This document shows positions 16,205 through 23,405 of a DNA stretch of 64,000 nt, one piece after another (position 1 is the stretch's first letter; each line of letters starts with the position of its first letter). The stretch spans positions 1 to 64,000 of the forward strand of contig NZ_NVQE01000015.1 of the NCBI RefSeq assembly GCF_002591975.1, read 5' to 3'. A program made the translations under genes and the position numbers. This DNA comes from Mycobacterium neglectum (GTDB lineage Bacteria > Actinomycetota > Actinomycetes > Mycobacteriales > Mycobacteriaceae). The notes under the pieces were generated by a model that was not told the DNA's origin, did not search any database, and saw only the letters and a list, made by a program, of their open reading frames with translations.

Positions 16205-16624
16205 CTACCGCGGAAAGAAGCCCTCACGGGTGAAGATGCCGGGTTGCCAGCCTTGCGTGCCCAGACACAACATGGGACGTCCGTCGGGATGTTGAGCTGC
16301 CGCATGAGGTTTGGGGCATGGCGCGCCCTGCTCCTGGACGCCGAACAACTCGTAGGTCGCCACCCAGAAACCCGTATAGATCGGTGGCCATTGGTTGGCG
16401 ATCCAGCGGCACTGCAGCACCTCGCCGCCGGGACCGCGGCCGAACGTGAAGCGCTCGAGGTTGGTGCAGGGCGCGGTGAGGTGAGCTTCGTAGACCATGC
16501 CGGGCACGTCTGACGGGTAGCGGCCCGGCGTGTCGGGGTACAACAGGTCGTCGGCGACGGCGACCGGAGCAGAGCTGATAGCAGCGCCTGCGATCGCAGC
16601 GGCGGCGAGGAGTTCGCGAATCAC
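16205..16624 (-). CDS. Small exported cysteine-containing protein
   Basis: 139 residues from a GTG at 16624, preceded by an AAGGGGTGGG Shine-Dalgarno-like stretch. MIRELLAAAAIAGAAISSAPVAVA is a Sec signal peptide. The mature part is about 115 residues with four cysteines (TAPCTNL, VLQCRWI, GAPCPKP, MLCLGTQ), likely forming two disulfides in the cell envelope, and an aromatic-rich middle (WIANQWPPIYTGFWVATYEL). I recognise it only as a conserved mycobacterial secreted-protein type; no function can be stated. It converges with the AraC-type gene with 7 bp between stops. Confidence 0.7.
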   Translation of the reverse strand: MIRELLAAAAIAGAAISSAPVAVADDLLYPDTPGRYPSDVPGMVYEAHLTAPCTNLERFTFGRGPGGEVLQCRWIANQWPPIYTGFWVATYELFGVQEQGAPCPKPHAAAQHPDGRPMLCLGTQGWQPGIFTREGFFPR

Positions 16625-16717
16625 GTCCCACCCCTTGGTGTCATGACAGGTTGACCTTCGGAGAGCCTAATCGGTGCCCGAAGACACACGAGTGGTTTCG
16701 CGGCGATGACGGCCGCG

Positions 16718-17104
16718 TCAGGCCGCCGTCACGCGGATGGCGAGCGGCACGTCCACCCGGTCGTGCCCGTCGCCGATGCGGAAGGTGTAGGCGTGGCGTC
16801 CGCCGCCGGCGGCAATCGGCAGCACCAGAGATGTCAGACACATGAACGTCGTCGGTCTGTCGAGGGTGAAATCCTGCGCGAACGCCGGGGCCTGGAGGGT
16901 TCCGTGTGGACCCTCCGCGTCGATGTGCAGGGCGAACTGTCGGCCGACGTCGCCGGCGTCGGTGTCGACGAGCACCACGGCACAGCATCGGAAGCCCGTC
17001 GAATTGGCCGCGACCGTGGTGGTCTTCCAGAACCCGCCCTCCACATTGAGCATTTGGTCAACCAGGTCAACGTGGTTGGCAAAGAAGGCCGAGGTCAGGC
17101 GCAT
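16718..17104 (-). CDS. Conserved hypothetical protein (DUF6941-like)
   Basis: 128-residue soluble protein beginning MRLTSAFFANHVDLVDQMLN with a beta-rich body (VVLVDTDAGDVGRQFALHID, DFTLDRPTTFMCLTSLVLPI) and no signal peptide. The opening resembles small actinobacterial proteins in which an N-terminal string precedes a beta-sandwich (DUF6941-like); this is from memory of the pattern and is uncertain. No catalytic motif is visible. It stands alone, with about 90 bp on its 3' side and over 500 bp of apparently non-coding sequence upstream. Confidence 0.6.
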   Translation of the reverse strand: MRLTSAFFANHVDLVDQMLNVEGGFWKTTTVAANSTGFRCCAVVLVDTDAGDVGRQFALHIDAEGPHGTLQAPAFAQDFTLDRPTTFMCLTSLVLPIAAGGGRHAYTFRIGDGHDRVDVPLAIRVTAA

Positions 17105-17666
17105 GATCGGAGGCTACCCCTTGGATTGAGTGGTCGCGAGGAGTCAGGTATTACCGCGGCGTGGTGTGTCGGCCGCCTCCCGACCGAGAGAAGCGGATGG
17201 GGGTCGCCATCAAGCGGGTGTCCCATAAGGCCCCTGACAACATGGCGACAAACAGTCCGAAAAGACCGGCAGTCGCGAACAACGCTTCATTCGCCATGCT
17301 CTTCAGGTACCCATTACGCGGTGTATGACACCCAGTTGGGGACCCGGCTTCGGTATCGCGGACGGGCCAGGGGAATTGCGCTGAAGGCGGCGCCCGCTAA
17401 CTCGCCGTCACGCGGCGCTGACGTTGGGTGCGAAGCCCCCGACCCCTGCGCGGGGGCTTCGCTGGGCCGGCCGCCGGTGCCGGGTGTGCGAGTCGGATGT
17501 ACGGCGGCAGGCCTGCCCACTGAGATAGCCAGAGCCAGCCCATTCTAACCCTTTGAGCAAACATTTTTAGACGCCAGCATCGTCGACGACCGGCCAAGAT
17601 CGGATCGGGCGCAACTTTCGTTTTGGTGGGAAAGCCATCGGGAAATTGAGAGGTGCAGTGCTGCGC
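17105..17666. other. Gene-free stretch
   Basis: About 560 bases with no reading frame that looks coding; the short frames present have arginine-rich or compositionally odd translations and no start signals. The only clear structure is the 11-bp perfect inverted repeat at 17430-17462. Confidence 0.55.
17430..17462. terminator. Perfect 11-bp inverted repeat, possible terminator
   Basis: GCGAAGCCCCC (17430-17440) pairs exactly with GGGGGCTTCGC (17452-17462) across an 11-base loop. There is no T-run on either side, so it would be a mycobacterial-type intrinsic terminator lacking a U-tail, or a processing or structural element. It lies downstream of the small exported gene at 17667-17846 in that gene's direction of transcription. 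Confidence 0.5.
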
Positions 17667-17846
17667 TCAGCGGCTGAAACCGGACGGTGGGGCAGCGGCG
17701 AGGAGTTCGCCCCAGGAGTGCACGCTGGCCATCTCCGGGGTCGTGCTTGTGGTGGCCGACTCGCTCAAGCTCAGTGCCGAAGCGAACGCGCCGAATCCCA
17801 CGACGGCGACGGCGGCGGTGGCGCCTGCGATGTGCTTGATACTCAT
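17667..17846 (-). CDS. Very small exported protein (59 residues)
   Basis: The 59-codon frame from the ATG at 17846 starts with MSIKHIAGATAAVAVVGFGA, a good Sec signal peptide. This leaves a mature chain of about 30-35 residues (TTSTTPEMASVHSWGELLAA and a short tail ending GFSR). AGCAGG lies 5 nt upstream as a ribosome site. Small secreted or membrane-tethered peptides of this kind are common in mycobacteria; the function is unknown. The next gene upstream on the same strand is another short exported protein. Confidence 0.55.
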   Translation of the reverse strand: MSIKHIAGATAAVAVVGFGAFASALSLSESATTSTTPEMASVHSWGELLAAAPPSGFSR

Positions 17847-18017
17847 GACTACCTGCTTCTCGTGAGTTGGCTTGTTGACTGCAATGAGCATCCGCCGGCG
17901 ATCTTGGACTTTTCTTGGAGGAGATCAGGGGTGCTGCGAAAAGGGATCGGCCCGCCACTCGGGGGGTCGTGGCGGGCCGACGTCTGTTGCGGGCAGGCTT
18001 GTTTGGCGTTCGACTGT

Positions 18018-18314
18018 CTAGAACCCTGCGGCGAGTCCCAGAAGATCCTGTGCGGGGATGAGGTTTCCGATGTCACCAAGGACTGGGATGCTGCCGAGTT
18101 CTCCGAGGCCGGCGATGCTGCCGACGTCGGCGACGTCGTCGAGCAACGGCAGGTACGACTGCCAGTCGTCGCTCAGCCCGCCGGGAACCAGCGGTGCGAT
18201 CGAATCCAATTCATCGGCGTTGGCCGTGCCCGCCCCGAATCCGATGGTGGCCAAGCCCAGTGCTCCGGAGACCGCGCCTGTGACGGCGATCTTCTTCAAG
18301 TTCGTTGCCTTCAT
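18018..18314 (-). CDS. Small exported Leu/Gly/Asp-rich protein (98 residues)
   Basis: 98 residues from the ATG at 18314, preceded by AGGAGG at a 9-nt spacing. MKATNLKKIAVTGAVSGALG is the start of a Sec signal peptide ending TANA. The mature part (about 65 residues) is acidic and rich in Leu, Gly, Asp and Ile (DSIAPLVPGGLSDDWQSYLP, GLGELGSIPVLGDIGNLIPA) and contains no cysteine. No family is recognised. The frame extends upstream to 18455 but without a ribosome site or sensible composition. Confidence 0.65.
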   Translation of the reverse strand: MKATNLKKIAVTGAVSGALGLATIGFGAGTANADELDSIAPLVPGGLSDDWQSYLPLLDDVADVGSIAGLGELGSIPVLGDIGNLIPAQDLLGLAAGF

Positions 18315-18753
18315 CGTGCATTGCCTCCTGTTGCGACTCGGTGTCGCCTGACACCTATAGCGAACCGAGTCTTGGCAGAAGACCTTGGAAGTTTCTAAAA
18401 GCCCTGCATGCGGCTCCGGCGGAGACGCCTGCGCTCTGGTCGAAGACATCGACACGAGGCCCTGCGTTTGTGCACACAGCTAAGGCGACGGCGGCCAGTC
18501 TGATGCTGACTGCTTAACACCACAGTTGCACCAACGGCCGTCTAGCAACAGAAACACGAACGCAACCAGCCCTACATCCGTTGCCACTTCCCAGGGTAGC
18601 CGCTGTCTGCCTGCGGCTGGTGAATTTTTAGGTGGCCAGCTTCGGCTCGCGGCGGCGCAACCCCGATCGCTTCGGTAGGCCGCCGCCCGCCGACCTTGAT
18701 TGCGCGGAGACAACTCAGGCCCGGTAGAAACCGGGCCCGAACTGCATCGAACT
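18315..18753. other. Intergenic stretch between exported gene and tRNA operon
   Basis: About 440 bases without a credible gene. It holds the hairpin at 18718-18737 just beyond the tRNA-Val gene and, presumably, the promoter of the exported protein gene at 18018-18314, which I could not place. Confidence 0.5.
18718..18737 (-). terminator. Hairpin downstream of the tRNA operon
   Basis: GGCCCGGT - AGAA - ACCGGGCC, a perfect 8-bp stem with a 4-base loop, beginning 17 bases after the 3' end of tRNA-Val in the direction of transcription. The position suggests it is the terminator or processing signal of the Gly-Cys-Val tRNA transcript. Confidence 0.6.
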
Positions 18754-18828
18754 TGGTGCGCGATACTGGGATTGAACCAGTGACCTCTTCCGTGTCAGGG
18801 AAGCGCTCTCCCGCTGAGCTAATCGCGC
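18754..18828 (-). tRNA. tRNA-Val (GAC anticodon)
   Basis: 75 bases including encoded CCA. Acceptor GCGCGAT pairs with ATCGCGC, the D stem is GCTC/GAGC, the anticodon stem CTTCC/GGAAG encloses CTGACAC (anticodon GAC), the T arm is ACTGG-TTCAATC-CCAGT and the discriminator is A. It is third in the Gly-Cys-Val cluster. Confidence 0.95.
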
Positions 18829-18844
18829 CGAGAATAAATCGTTG

Positions 18845-18915
18845 AGGTGGAGACGGGAATCGAACCCGTGTGCACGGCTTTGCAGGCCGTTGCCTCACCA
18901 CTCGGCCACTCCACC
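18845..18915 (-). tRNA. tRNA-Cys (GCA anticodon)
   Basis: 71 bases, CCA not encoded. Acceptor GGTGGAG pairs with CTCCACC with discriminator T (as needed by cysteinyl-tRNA synthetase). The anticodon stem ACGGC/GCCGT encloses CTGCAAA (anticodon GCA) and the T arm is CGGGT-TCGATTC-CCGTC-like. Confidence 0.95.
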
Positions 18916-18942
18916 GCTGGGGTTGATGCCACCACACCTTCG

Positions 18943-19015
18943 AGCGGATGACGGGATTCGAACCCGCGACCCTCACCTTGGCAAGGTGATGCGCTACCAA
19001 CTGCGCTACATCCGC
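18943..19015 (-). tRNA. tRNA-Gly (GCC anticodon)
   Basis: 73 bases, CCA not encoded. Acceptor GCGGATG pairs with CATCCGC, the anticodon stem TCACC/GGTGA encloses TTGCCAA (anticodon GCC), the T arm is GCGGG-TTCGAAT-CCCGT. It is first in the tRNA transcript. Confidence 0.95.
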
Positions 19016-19052
19016 GCGCCACAAACAGCATTGCCGTCCGTCGCGAAGGACG

Positions 19053-19082
19053 ACATTAGTCGACCCGAGCAAGACACCACAA
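19053..19082 (-). promoter_or_regulatory. Possible SigA-type promoter of the tRNA operon
   Basis: On the minus strand TTGTGG (19077-19082) and TAATGT (19053-19058) are separated by 18 bases, about 40 bases upstream of the first tRNA. The match is partial and was found by eye. Confidence 0.35.
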
Positions 19083-19107
19083 ATCCCTTGCTCCGTCATC
19101 CGTAGTC

Positions 19108-19578
19108 TCAACTGAGGTGATACGCCTCGCGGGAGATCGAGAACTCTCCGCCGTACTGGAAATCCCAGCAGGTGATGCCAGACTCGGCGCTCGTGCACTC
19201 GATCGAACCCGCAACGATCGTGTCGCCGAAGGCCAATGGATTTCCGGTCGTCAGTGCGGTGTCTCCCGCACACACCACCCCGGCGGGTTCGCCGGCGTTG
19301 AGTGTCAGGCCCTGACCCCAGCCGACGTTCTCATTGCACGACGCGGGCTTGGGCGGTGGCGCCCAGTCGCGCTCCCGAATGTCGCAGCGCACCGAACTCG
19401 GGTCGATGTAGCACCCGATGTTCCCCGACGGGGAGTTGAATGCGGTCAACTCCGTCACTGTGATCGTTTCGAGGGGAAGTTCGTCGAGCGAGCCCGGGGA
19501 CGCCGTGGCTGTTCCGGCCATGAGCATCGCTGCGACGGGCGCGGCCGCAGCGAGCGCGGCGACAACGGCGTGTTTCAT
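19108..19578 (-). CDS. Exported DUF6636-like protein
   Basis: 156 residues with a Sec signal peptide (MKHAVVAALAAAAPVAAMLM to TATASP). The mature domain carries FNSPSGNIGCYIDPSSVRCD, then DWAPPPKPASC, VVCAGDTAL, SIECTSAESGITCWD and FSISREAY. Six cysteines in a repeated layout imply a disulfide-bonded extracytoplasmic fold. The pattern SPSGNIxC...CDI...W is shared with the next gene upstream, so the two are tandem paralogues. Function is unknown. It lies just upstream of the tRNA cluster on the same strand. Confidence 0.75.
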   Translation of the reverse strand: MKHAVVAALAAAAPVAAMLMAGTATASPGSLDELPLETITVTELTAFNSPSGNIGCYIDPSSVRCDIRERDWAPPPKPASCNENVGWGQGLTLNAGEPAGVVCAGDTALTTGNPLAFGDTIVAGSIECTSAESGITCWDFQYGGEFSISREAYHLS

Positions 19579-19639
19579 GCGATGAAGGTATGGCCAAAGC
19601 TGAGCTTGTGCTGGGCGAACTCTGAAAACTCAACGGCGA

Positions 19640-20191
19640 TCAAAATAGCCGATACGCCTTGAGTGCGATCGTGAAGCCATGTCCGGTGCCCGCGTCTCGG
19701 CACGTGATGCCCTCGTCGGCGCTTTCGCAGCGCAGCGGGCCCGCCGTGATCGCATCGCCGTACGGCAGCACTTCGTCGGGGCCGAAGGCGGTGTCGCCGG
19801 CACACACAAACTCGGCCGCTTGGCCGGCAACGATCTCGATCCCCTGTCCGTAGTCGAATTCGCAGTCCGCGGGGCGCCGCGGAGGTGACCAGTCGTGGTC
19901 GATGATGTCGCAGCGGGCCAGGTCCACGTCGATCATGCAGGCGACGTTGCCCGTCGGGGAGATGAAGCCGGTGAACGCGAACACCTCCCGGTCCGCCGGC
20001 TGTGGCTCCGACGTCGGTGGCGGTGAGCGCGTCGCGGACGCCTTGGTCTGAGTGGCGGCGGACGAAGCGCTCGCGGGATGGGGGCCGGGGGAGCTGCCAC
20101 ACGCGGAGAGGGTGAGCACGGCGACCAAACCGGCAACGGCGGAGACCGAATGTCTGCCAGGTTGATCCACGGCGTGACGATAGCCCGGCAA
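19640..20191 (-). CDS. Lipoprotein paralogue of the DUF6636-like exported protein
   Basis: About 183 residues. The N-terminus contains a lipoprotein signal peptide with lipobox LTLSAC, a Ser/Thr/Pro-rich linker of about 40 residues, then the same domain as its neighbour: ISPTGNVACMIDVDLARCDI, DWSPPRRPADC, FVCAGDTAF, LRCESADEGITCRD, FTIALKAYRLF. The start is uncertain: the frame opens with TTG at 20191 and a GTG at 20170 is equally plausible. The pair probably arose by duplication, one copy secreted and the other membrane-anchored. Confidence 0.75.
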   Translation of the reverse strand: MPGYRHAVDQPGRHSVSAVAGLVAVLTLSACGSSPGPHPASASSAATQTKASATRSPPPTSEPQPADREVFAFTGFISPTGNVACMIDVDLARCDIIDHDWSPPRRPADCEFDYGQGIEIVAGQAAEFVCAGDTAFGPDEVLPYGDAITAGPLRCESADEGITCRDAGTGHGFTIALKAYRLF

Positions 20192-20310
20192 TGCGGGGTG
20201 GGCCGTCGAACGTACGAAATGCGGGCAGCGTCCATAGCGAAACGAATTCGGGTCGCAACCCGCGAGGTGATAGTCTTCGACGTCGTTCGACCCTTTTGGT
20301 CGAGCTCCCC

Positions 20311-20382
20311 GGTCTCGTAGCTCAGGGGGAGAGCGTCCGCCTCACACGCGGAAGGTCACTGGTTCGATCCCAGTCGGGACCA
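20311..20382 (+). tRNA. tRNA-Val (CAC anticodon)
   Basis: 72 bases, CCA not fully encoded. Acceptor GGTCTCG pairs with CGGGACC (one G-T pair), D stem GCTC/GAGC, anticodon stem TCCGC/GCGGA around CTCACAC (anticodon CAC), T arm ACTGG-TTCGATC-CCAGT. A single-gene unit on the strand opposite to the other tRNAs. Confidence 0.95.
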
Positions 20383-20428
20383 CAAGTTCAGAGCACATTT
20401 CGTCTCAGCCCACCCAGTCTCGCCGATC

Positions 20429-20731
20429 TCAGTGGCGCCGCCGCCACACGACGATCCCGACCGCCAGCGCGGCGATCACGACCACCGCCGCGGTCGGCAC
20501 CGTTCGCTTCGGGTTGTCGGTAGCGGCATGCCTCAGTGAGTCGGCCTTCTCGACGACCTGCTCCTTGGTCCCTGCGGCCTTCTCTTTCGCCTGTTTCTTG
20601 ACGTCAAGCTTGTCGGCGAGCGCCTCGACCGTCTGGCCGAGCTCGGTGCGTGTCTGCTCGGCGTCAGCCTCGATGTCCCCGATGTCCGCCTCGGGACCGG
20701 GCTCGGGACGATGGGGATCAGGTGCGGCCAT
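20429..20731 (-). CDS. DUF3618 membrane-tethered protein
   Basis: 100 residues: a charged N-terminal half with TRTELGQTVEALADKLDVKK (the DUF3618 core), a KEKAAGTKEQVVEKADSL amphipathic region, and one C-terminal transmembrane helix (TVPTAAVVVIAALAVGIVVW) ending in WRRRH. The topology is therefore a cytoplasmic domain anchored at the C-terminus. It overlaps the holin-like gene by 14 bp, so the two are co-translated. DUF3618 and holin-X proteins are often encoded together in actinobacteria and appear in stress regulons; a direct function is not known. Confidence 0.85.
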   Translation of the reverse strand: MAAPDPHRPEPGPEADIGDIEADAEQTRTELGQTVEALADKLDVKKQAKEKAAGTKEQVVEKADSLRHAATDNPKRTVPTAAVVVIAALAVGIVVWRRRH

Positions 20732-21128
20732 GGCGTGCTTCCTTCACTTCCTCGATGTCGGCTTTCACCGTTTCGACTGTTCTGGGTGTTGCCGGAGTGA
20801 CCTCGTCCGCCTGACGTCGACCGATCAGAGCCGCGACACCCGCGACGAAGAAAAGTACTGCTGCCACGATCACGGCGGCCGCCCACACCGGCAGTACCAG
20901 CGACAACGCGGCCACAGCCGCGCCGATCAGTGTCGCGAGGCCAAGGACGGCCAACAAACCGGCGACGCTGAACAGTCCGGCGCCGATGCCCGCGTGCCTG
21001 GCAGATTCTTGAAACTCCTTCTGCGCCAATCGCATCTCGTCGCGAACCAACCGCGATGTCTGCGCCGACAACTGGCTCAACAACTCGCCGAGCGACGCAT
21101 CTGCGGTGGGTTTGGATTCAACTGTCAT
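20718..21128 (-). CDS. Actinobacterial holin-X (phage-holin-like) membrane protein
   Basis: 136 residues from the ATG at 21128. An N-terminal soluble helix (LGELLSQLSAQTSRLVRDEM RLAQKEFQ region) is followed by two transmembrane helices (AGLFSVAGLLAVLGLATLIG and LPVWAAAVIVAAVLFFVAGV) and a charged tail with ADIEEVKEARHGR. This is the holin-X/DUF1469 layout; it is not in a prophage context and is unlikely to act in lysis. Upstream codons to 21233 lack a ribosome site. A SigF-like promoter lies 38-63 bases upstream. Confidence 0.82.
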   Translation of the reverse strand: MTVESKPTADASLGELLSQLSAQTSRLVRDEMRLAQKEFQESARHAGIGAGLFSVAGLLAVLGLATLIGAAVAALSLVLPVWAAAVIVAAVLFFVAGVAALIGRRQADEVTPATPRTVETVKADIEEVKEARHGRT

Positions 21129-21483
21129 GATTACCAGCCCCTCATTCGATGCTTCGTTCCCCAGTGATGCCCTGGCTCGCGGGTTTGAAACGCATACTGC
21201 CCGCGCCATGTATCCCGGACTCGATTTGGGCACAGATCGGTTACCACTGTGTCTCGATTGCTAAGTTGAAACCTCAACGAGCGCAGCAACTTCGGAGCAA
21301 CAACATCACTGTTTGAAAGTCGTACGTCACCATTTGGATACGGTGCGGTGCGGCGTGTCCCACCGTTGTAATTCGTACAGATAATTGACGAGGTCGTCCA
21401 GTAGACGGCTTTGGTACAGCGCGGATTGTGTTGCACCAGGTGAATGCGGAATGTCAGTGCGCGAATGAAGGAGTCGATGGGCG
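21129..21483. other. Intergenic region between divergent holin-X and proline-rich genes
   Basis: About 355 bases serving two divergent genes. It contains the SigF-like promoter below. The middle is less GC-rich than its surroundings and has no credible open frame. Confidence 0.5.
21167..21191 (-). promoter_or_regulatory. SigF-like promoter for holin-X/DUF3618 pair
   Basis: On the minus strand GTTT (21188-21191), 15 bases, then GGGCAT (21167-21172), matching the mycobacterial SigF pattern GTTT-N15-17-GGGTAT with one mismatch, 38 bases before the ATG. Confidence 0.45.
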
Positions 21484-21951
21484 ATGGCGATCTTTGATCG
21501 ATTCGACCTCAAAGTAATTGCTGTCGGGGGGTTGTGCGGCGTCGCTATTGCGTTGAGCCCCGGCATCGCGGCAGCTGGCGGCTACGAATGCCTCCAGACG
21601 TCGGCTGGTGAGGCCGGCCCGGCTGCAGCGGCGCCCGTATGCGCCCCGGTCGCCGAGATGGCGGGCGTTCCGATGGCCCTGCCTGGGCCTCCGATCGTGC
21701 CGCCGCTGGTCCCGCCGCCGATCATTCCCCCGCCGCTGGTGCCGCCAGTCGTGCCGCCGCCGCTGGTCCCACCGCTGGTCCCGCCGGTCCCGATCGTTCC
21801 GATCGGTGCGCCGATTGCCGCGGGTGCGCCACTGGCGCCGCTGACCACCATGGGTGGTGCCGCCGGCGGTAAGGGTGATTCAACCGGTCCGGCACCGGCT
21901 GGAGCGCCGGTAGCCGGTCAGCCGACGGCGCCCGGACCTACCGGGCACTGA
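21484..21951 (+). CDS. Exported proline-rich low-complexity protein
   Basis: 155 residues from the ATG at 21484, preceded by AAGGAG. DLKVIAVGGLCGVAIALSPG is the core of a Sec signal peptide. The mature chain has one cysteine pair (YECLQTS, APVCAPV), then a long Pro/Val/Ile/Leu segment made of variants of PPLVPP/PPIIPP over about residues 70-105, and an Ala/Gly/Pro tail. It is probably an extended cell-wall-spanning polypeptide. No enzyme domain. It is followed 16 bases later by a strong intrinsic terminator, so it is a single-gene unit. Function is unknown. Confidence 0.7.
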   Translation: MAIFDRFDLKVIAVGGLCGVAIALSPGIAAAGGYECLQTSAGEAGPAAAAPVCAPVAEMAGVPMALPGPPIVPPLVPPPIIPPPLVPPVVPPPLVPPLVPPVPIVPIGAPIAAGAPLAPLTTMGGAAGGKGDSTGPAPAGAPVAGQPTAPGPTGH

Positions 21952-21967
21952 CACCGTTCCTCCGCGA

Positions 21968-21998
21968 CGAACCGCCCCCACCGAGTGGGGGCGGTTCG
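21968..21998 (+). terminator. Strong intrinsic terminator
   Basis: CGAACCGCCCCCAC - CGA - GTGGGGGCGGTTCG: a perfect 14-bp stem with a 3-base loop, followed by TTGTTT. It directly follows the proline-rich protein gene. Confidence 0.9.
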
Positions 21999-22003
21999 TT
22001 GTT

Positions 22004-22324
22004 TGCATCCTCGAAGTGTGACGCACCTCGGGTGCGGAATCTGTTGCAGATCAACAAGTTTGTTGGCGCTCTACACTGATGCATCGCCGCGTACGCAATG
22101 CATGGTCGCCGCCGCTCGCACCGCCTACCGTTATCGCTCTGTCGGGCCGGGGGATCGACAGACCCTCCGCCGTTTAGGAGTGCCTGGCGCCCACGTCGAA
22201 AGCGCCCAAGCCGCGAGCGACAAGGTCGCGCAGAAGGAGAGTCTCCACAGCATGTAGCGACAGTGTCGCCGATAGCTGGGCACGACTAAGTCATGGTTTG
22301 GCAGAGCTAGACCACGGGGCTCTG
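22004..22324. other. Gene-free stretch between convergent genes
   Basis: About 320 bases after the terminator and before the stop of the L,D-transpeptidase gene. Short frames exist but none has a ribosome site or a natural composition. I see no RNA gene or repeat. Confidence 0.5.
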
Positions 22325-23170
22325 TTAGCCGGTCACCGTCCGGGGAACTTCGATGCTGTTCTCCCGCACAATGATCGGATCGCCGACGTTGACGGTGTTG
22401 AAGTACCACTCGGCGTCCTCGGTGCTGAGTCCGATACAGCCATGGCTGACGTTCTCATACCCCATTGAATTGACAGCCCACGGCGCTGAATGCACGAAGA
22501 GGCCGCGCTGGGTAAAACGCACGGCGTATTCCACGTCCAGCAGGTAGCCATCGGGGGAGTTGACGGGGATGCCGACACTGCTCGAATCCATCATCACGTC
22601 GCGTTCCTTGCCCAAAACGGCATAGGTGCCGACCGGCGTCGGATATTGCGGCCGGCCCATAGATGCGGGGAACACACCCTCTTCACCCCAACGCGGTCGG
22701 TGGTGCGGCGCCGGCAGCTGAGGTGGCGGTCCCGCGTCGACGCCGTCGATGGTCACGGTGAACGTGTGGTCCGAGATATTGGCAACGCCGACGACGGCGG
22801 GCCCCGTCCTGAAGTTTGTGGTGGCCAGCCCGCCGCGCATGGACAGTGACACCGTGCTGTGCGCCGGCCAGAATTCGTCGGGAATCCACTGCACAACAGT
22901 GTTTTCCAGCCAGTCGTACTTGCCGGTCATCGCGGGCACCGACTGGATGTCGAGGGCGCGTTCGGCCGCGCGCCGGTCGGTGACAGGCGTTGTGAACGTC
23001 ACGAGAACGGGGTGGGCGATACCCACCACTGCGTCCCGTGCCGGTAGAACCGACGCGATGGCGGGGCGATACGACTGGCTCGCCGCCGCGCTAGGGGCGG
23101 CGGCCGGCCCCGCGACCACACTGGCAGCTGTCACGATCGCTGCGAGAACACATCGAACAACCCCACGCAT
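22325..23170 (-). CDS. L,D-transpeptidase (YkuD domain)
   Basis: 281-residue secreted cell-wall enzyme that forms 3-3 peptidoglycan cross-links between meso-diaminopimelate residues. The signal peptide is MRGVVRCVLAAIVTAASVVA onward; an Ig-like domain follows (about 35-130: PARDAVVGIAHPVLVTFTTP, TVVQWIPDEFWPAHSTVSLS). The YkuD catalytic domain carries the motif ENVSHGCIGLSTEDAEWYF near residue 248, where Cys is the nucleophile and the nearby His its partner. Its single Ig domain and length resemble M. tuberculosis Rv1433-type (LdtMt3-like) enzymes more than the two-Ig LdtMt2, but the exact orthologue is uncertain. Carbapenems are known inhibitors of this class. Confidence 0.88.
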   Translation of the reverse strand: MRGVVRCVLAAIVTAASVVAGPAAAPSAAASQSYRPAIASVLPARDAVVGIAHPVLVTFTTPVTDRRAAERALDIQSVPAMTGKYDWLENTVVQWIPDEFWPAHSTVSLSMRGGLATTNFRTGPAVVGVANISDHTFTVTIDGVDAGPPPQLPAPHHRPRWGEEGVFPASMGRPQYPTPVGTYAVLGKERDVMMDSSSVGIPVNSPDGYLLDVEYAVRFTQRGLFVHSAPWAVNSMGYENVSHGCIGLSTEDAEWYFNTVNVGDPIIVRENSIEVPRTVTG

Positions 23171-23405
23171 GGCTTCTGATTCCTTCTCAAAATTACAACC
23201 TTGTCAATTAGAGATCGTAGGGCTGGCAAGGCAATTCGAAGTGCAGGCGGGCCTTCGCAATTCGGTCAAGGGTTCGTCACGCTTCGGCAACGGCGTGCAA
23301 TTTTGGCAAACGACCTGCGTTCTGAACGCAAATGGCGCACAAGGAATCTCGCGGTGTTGACCGATCGAGACCTGCTCGCGATGCTATCGAGACACGATCG
23401 CGACG

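Noticed and set aside
17397..17597. Short frame in the gene-free stretch
   Set aside because: Arg-rich translation, overlaps the inverted repeat, no ribosome site.
20718..21128. Holin-like gene as evidence of prophage
   Set aside because: It belongs to the chromosomal holin-X/DUF3618 pair; no phage structural, integrase or attachment features are nearby.
21582..21851. Glycine-rich antisense frame opposite the proline-rich gene, resembling a PE_PGRS-like protein
   Set aside because: It is the mirror of the Pro repeats (CCG/CGG), has no PE domain or start signals.
22131..22409. 92-codon minus frame overlapping the L,D-transpeptidase 3' end
   Set aside because: Composition is typical of a shadow frame and it lacks any start signal.
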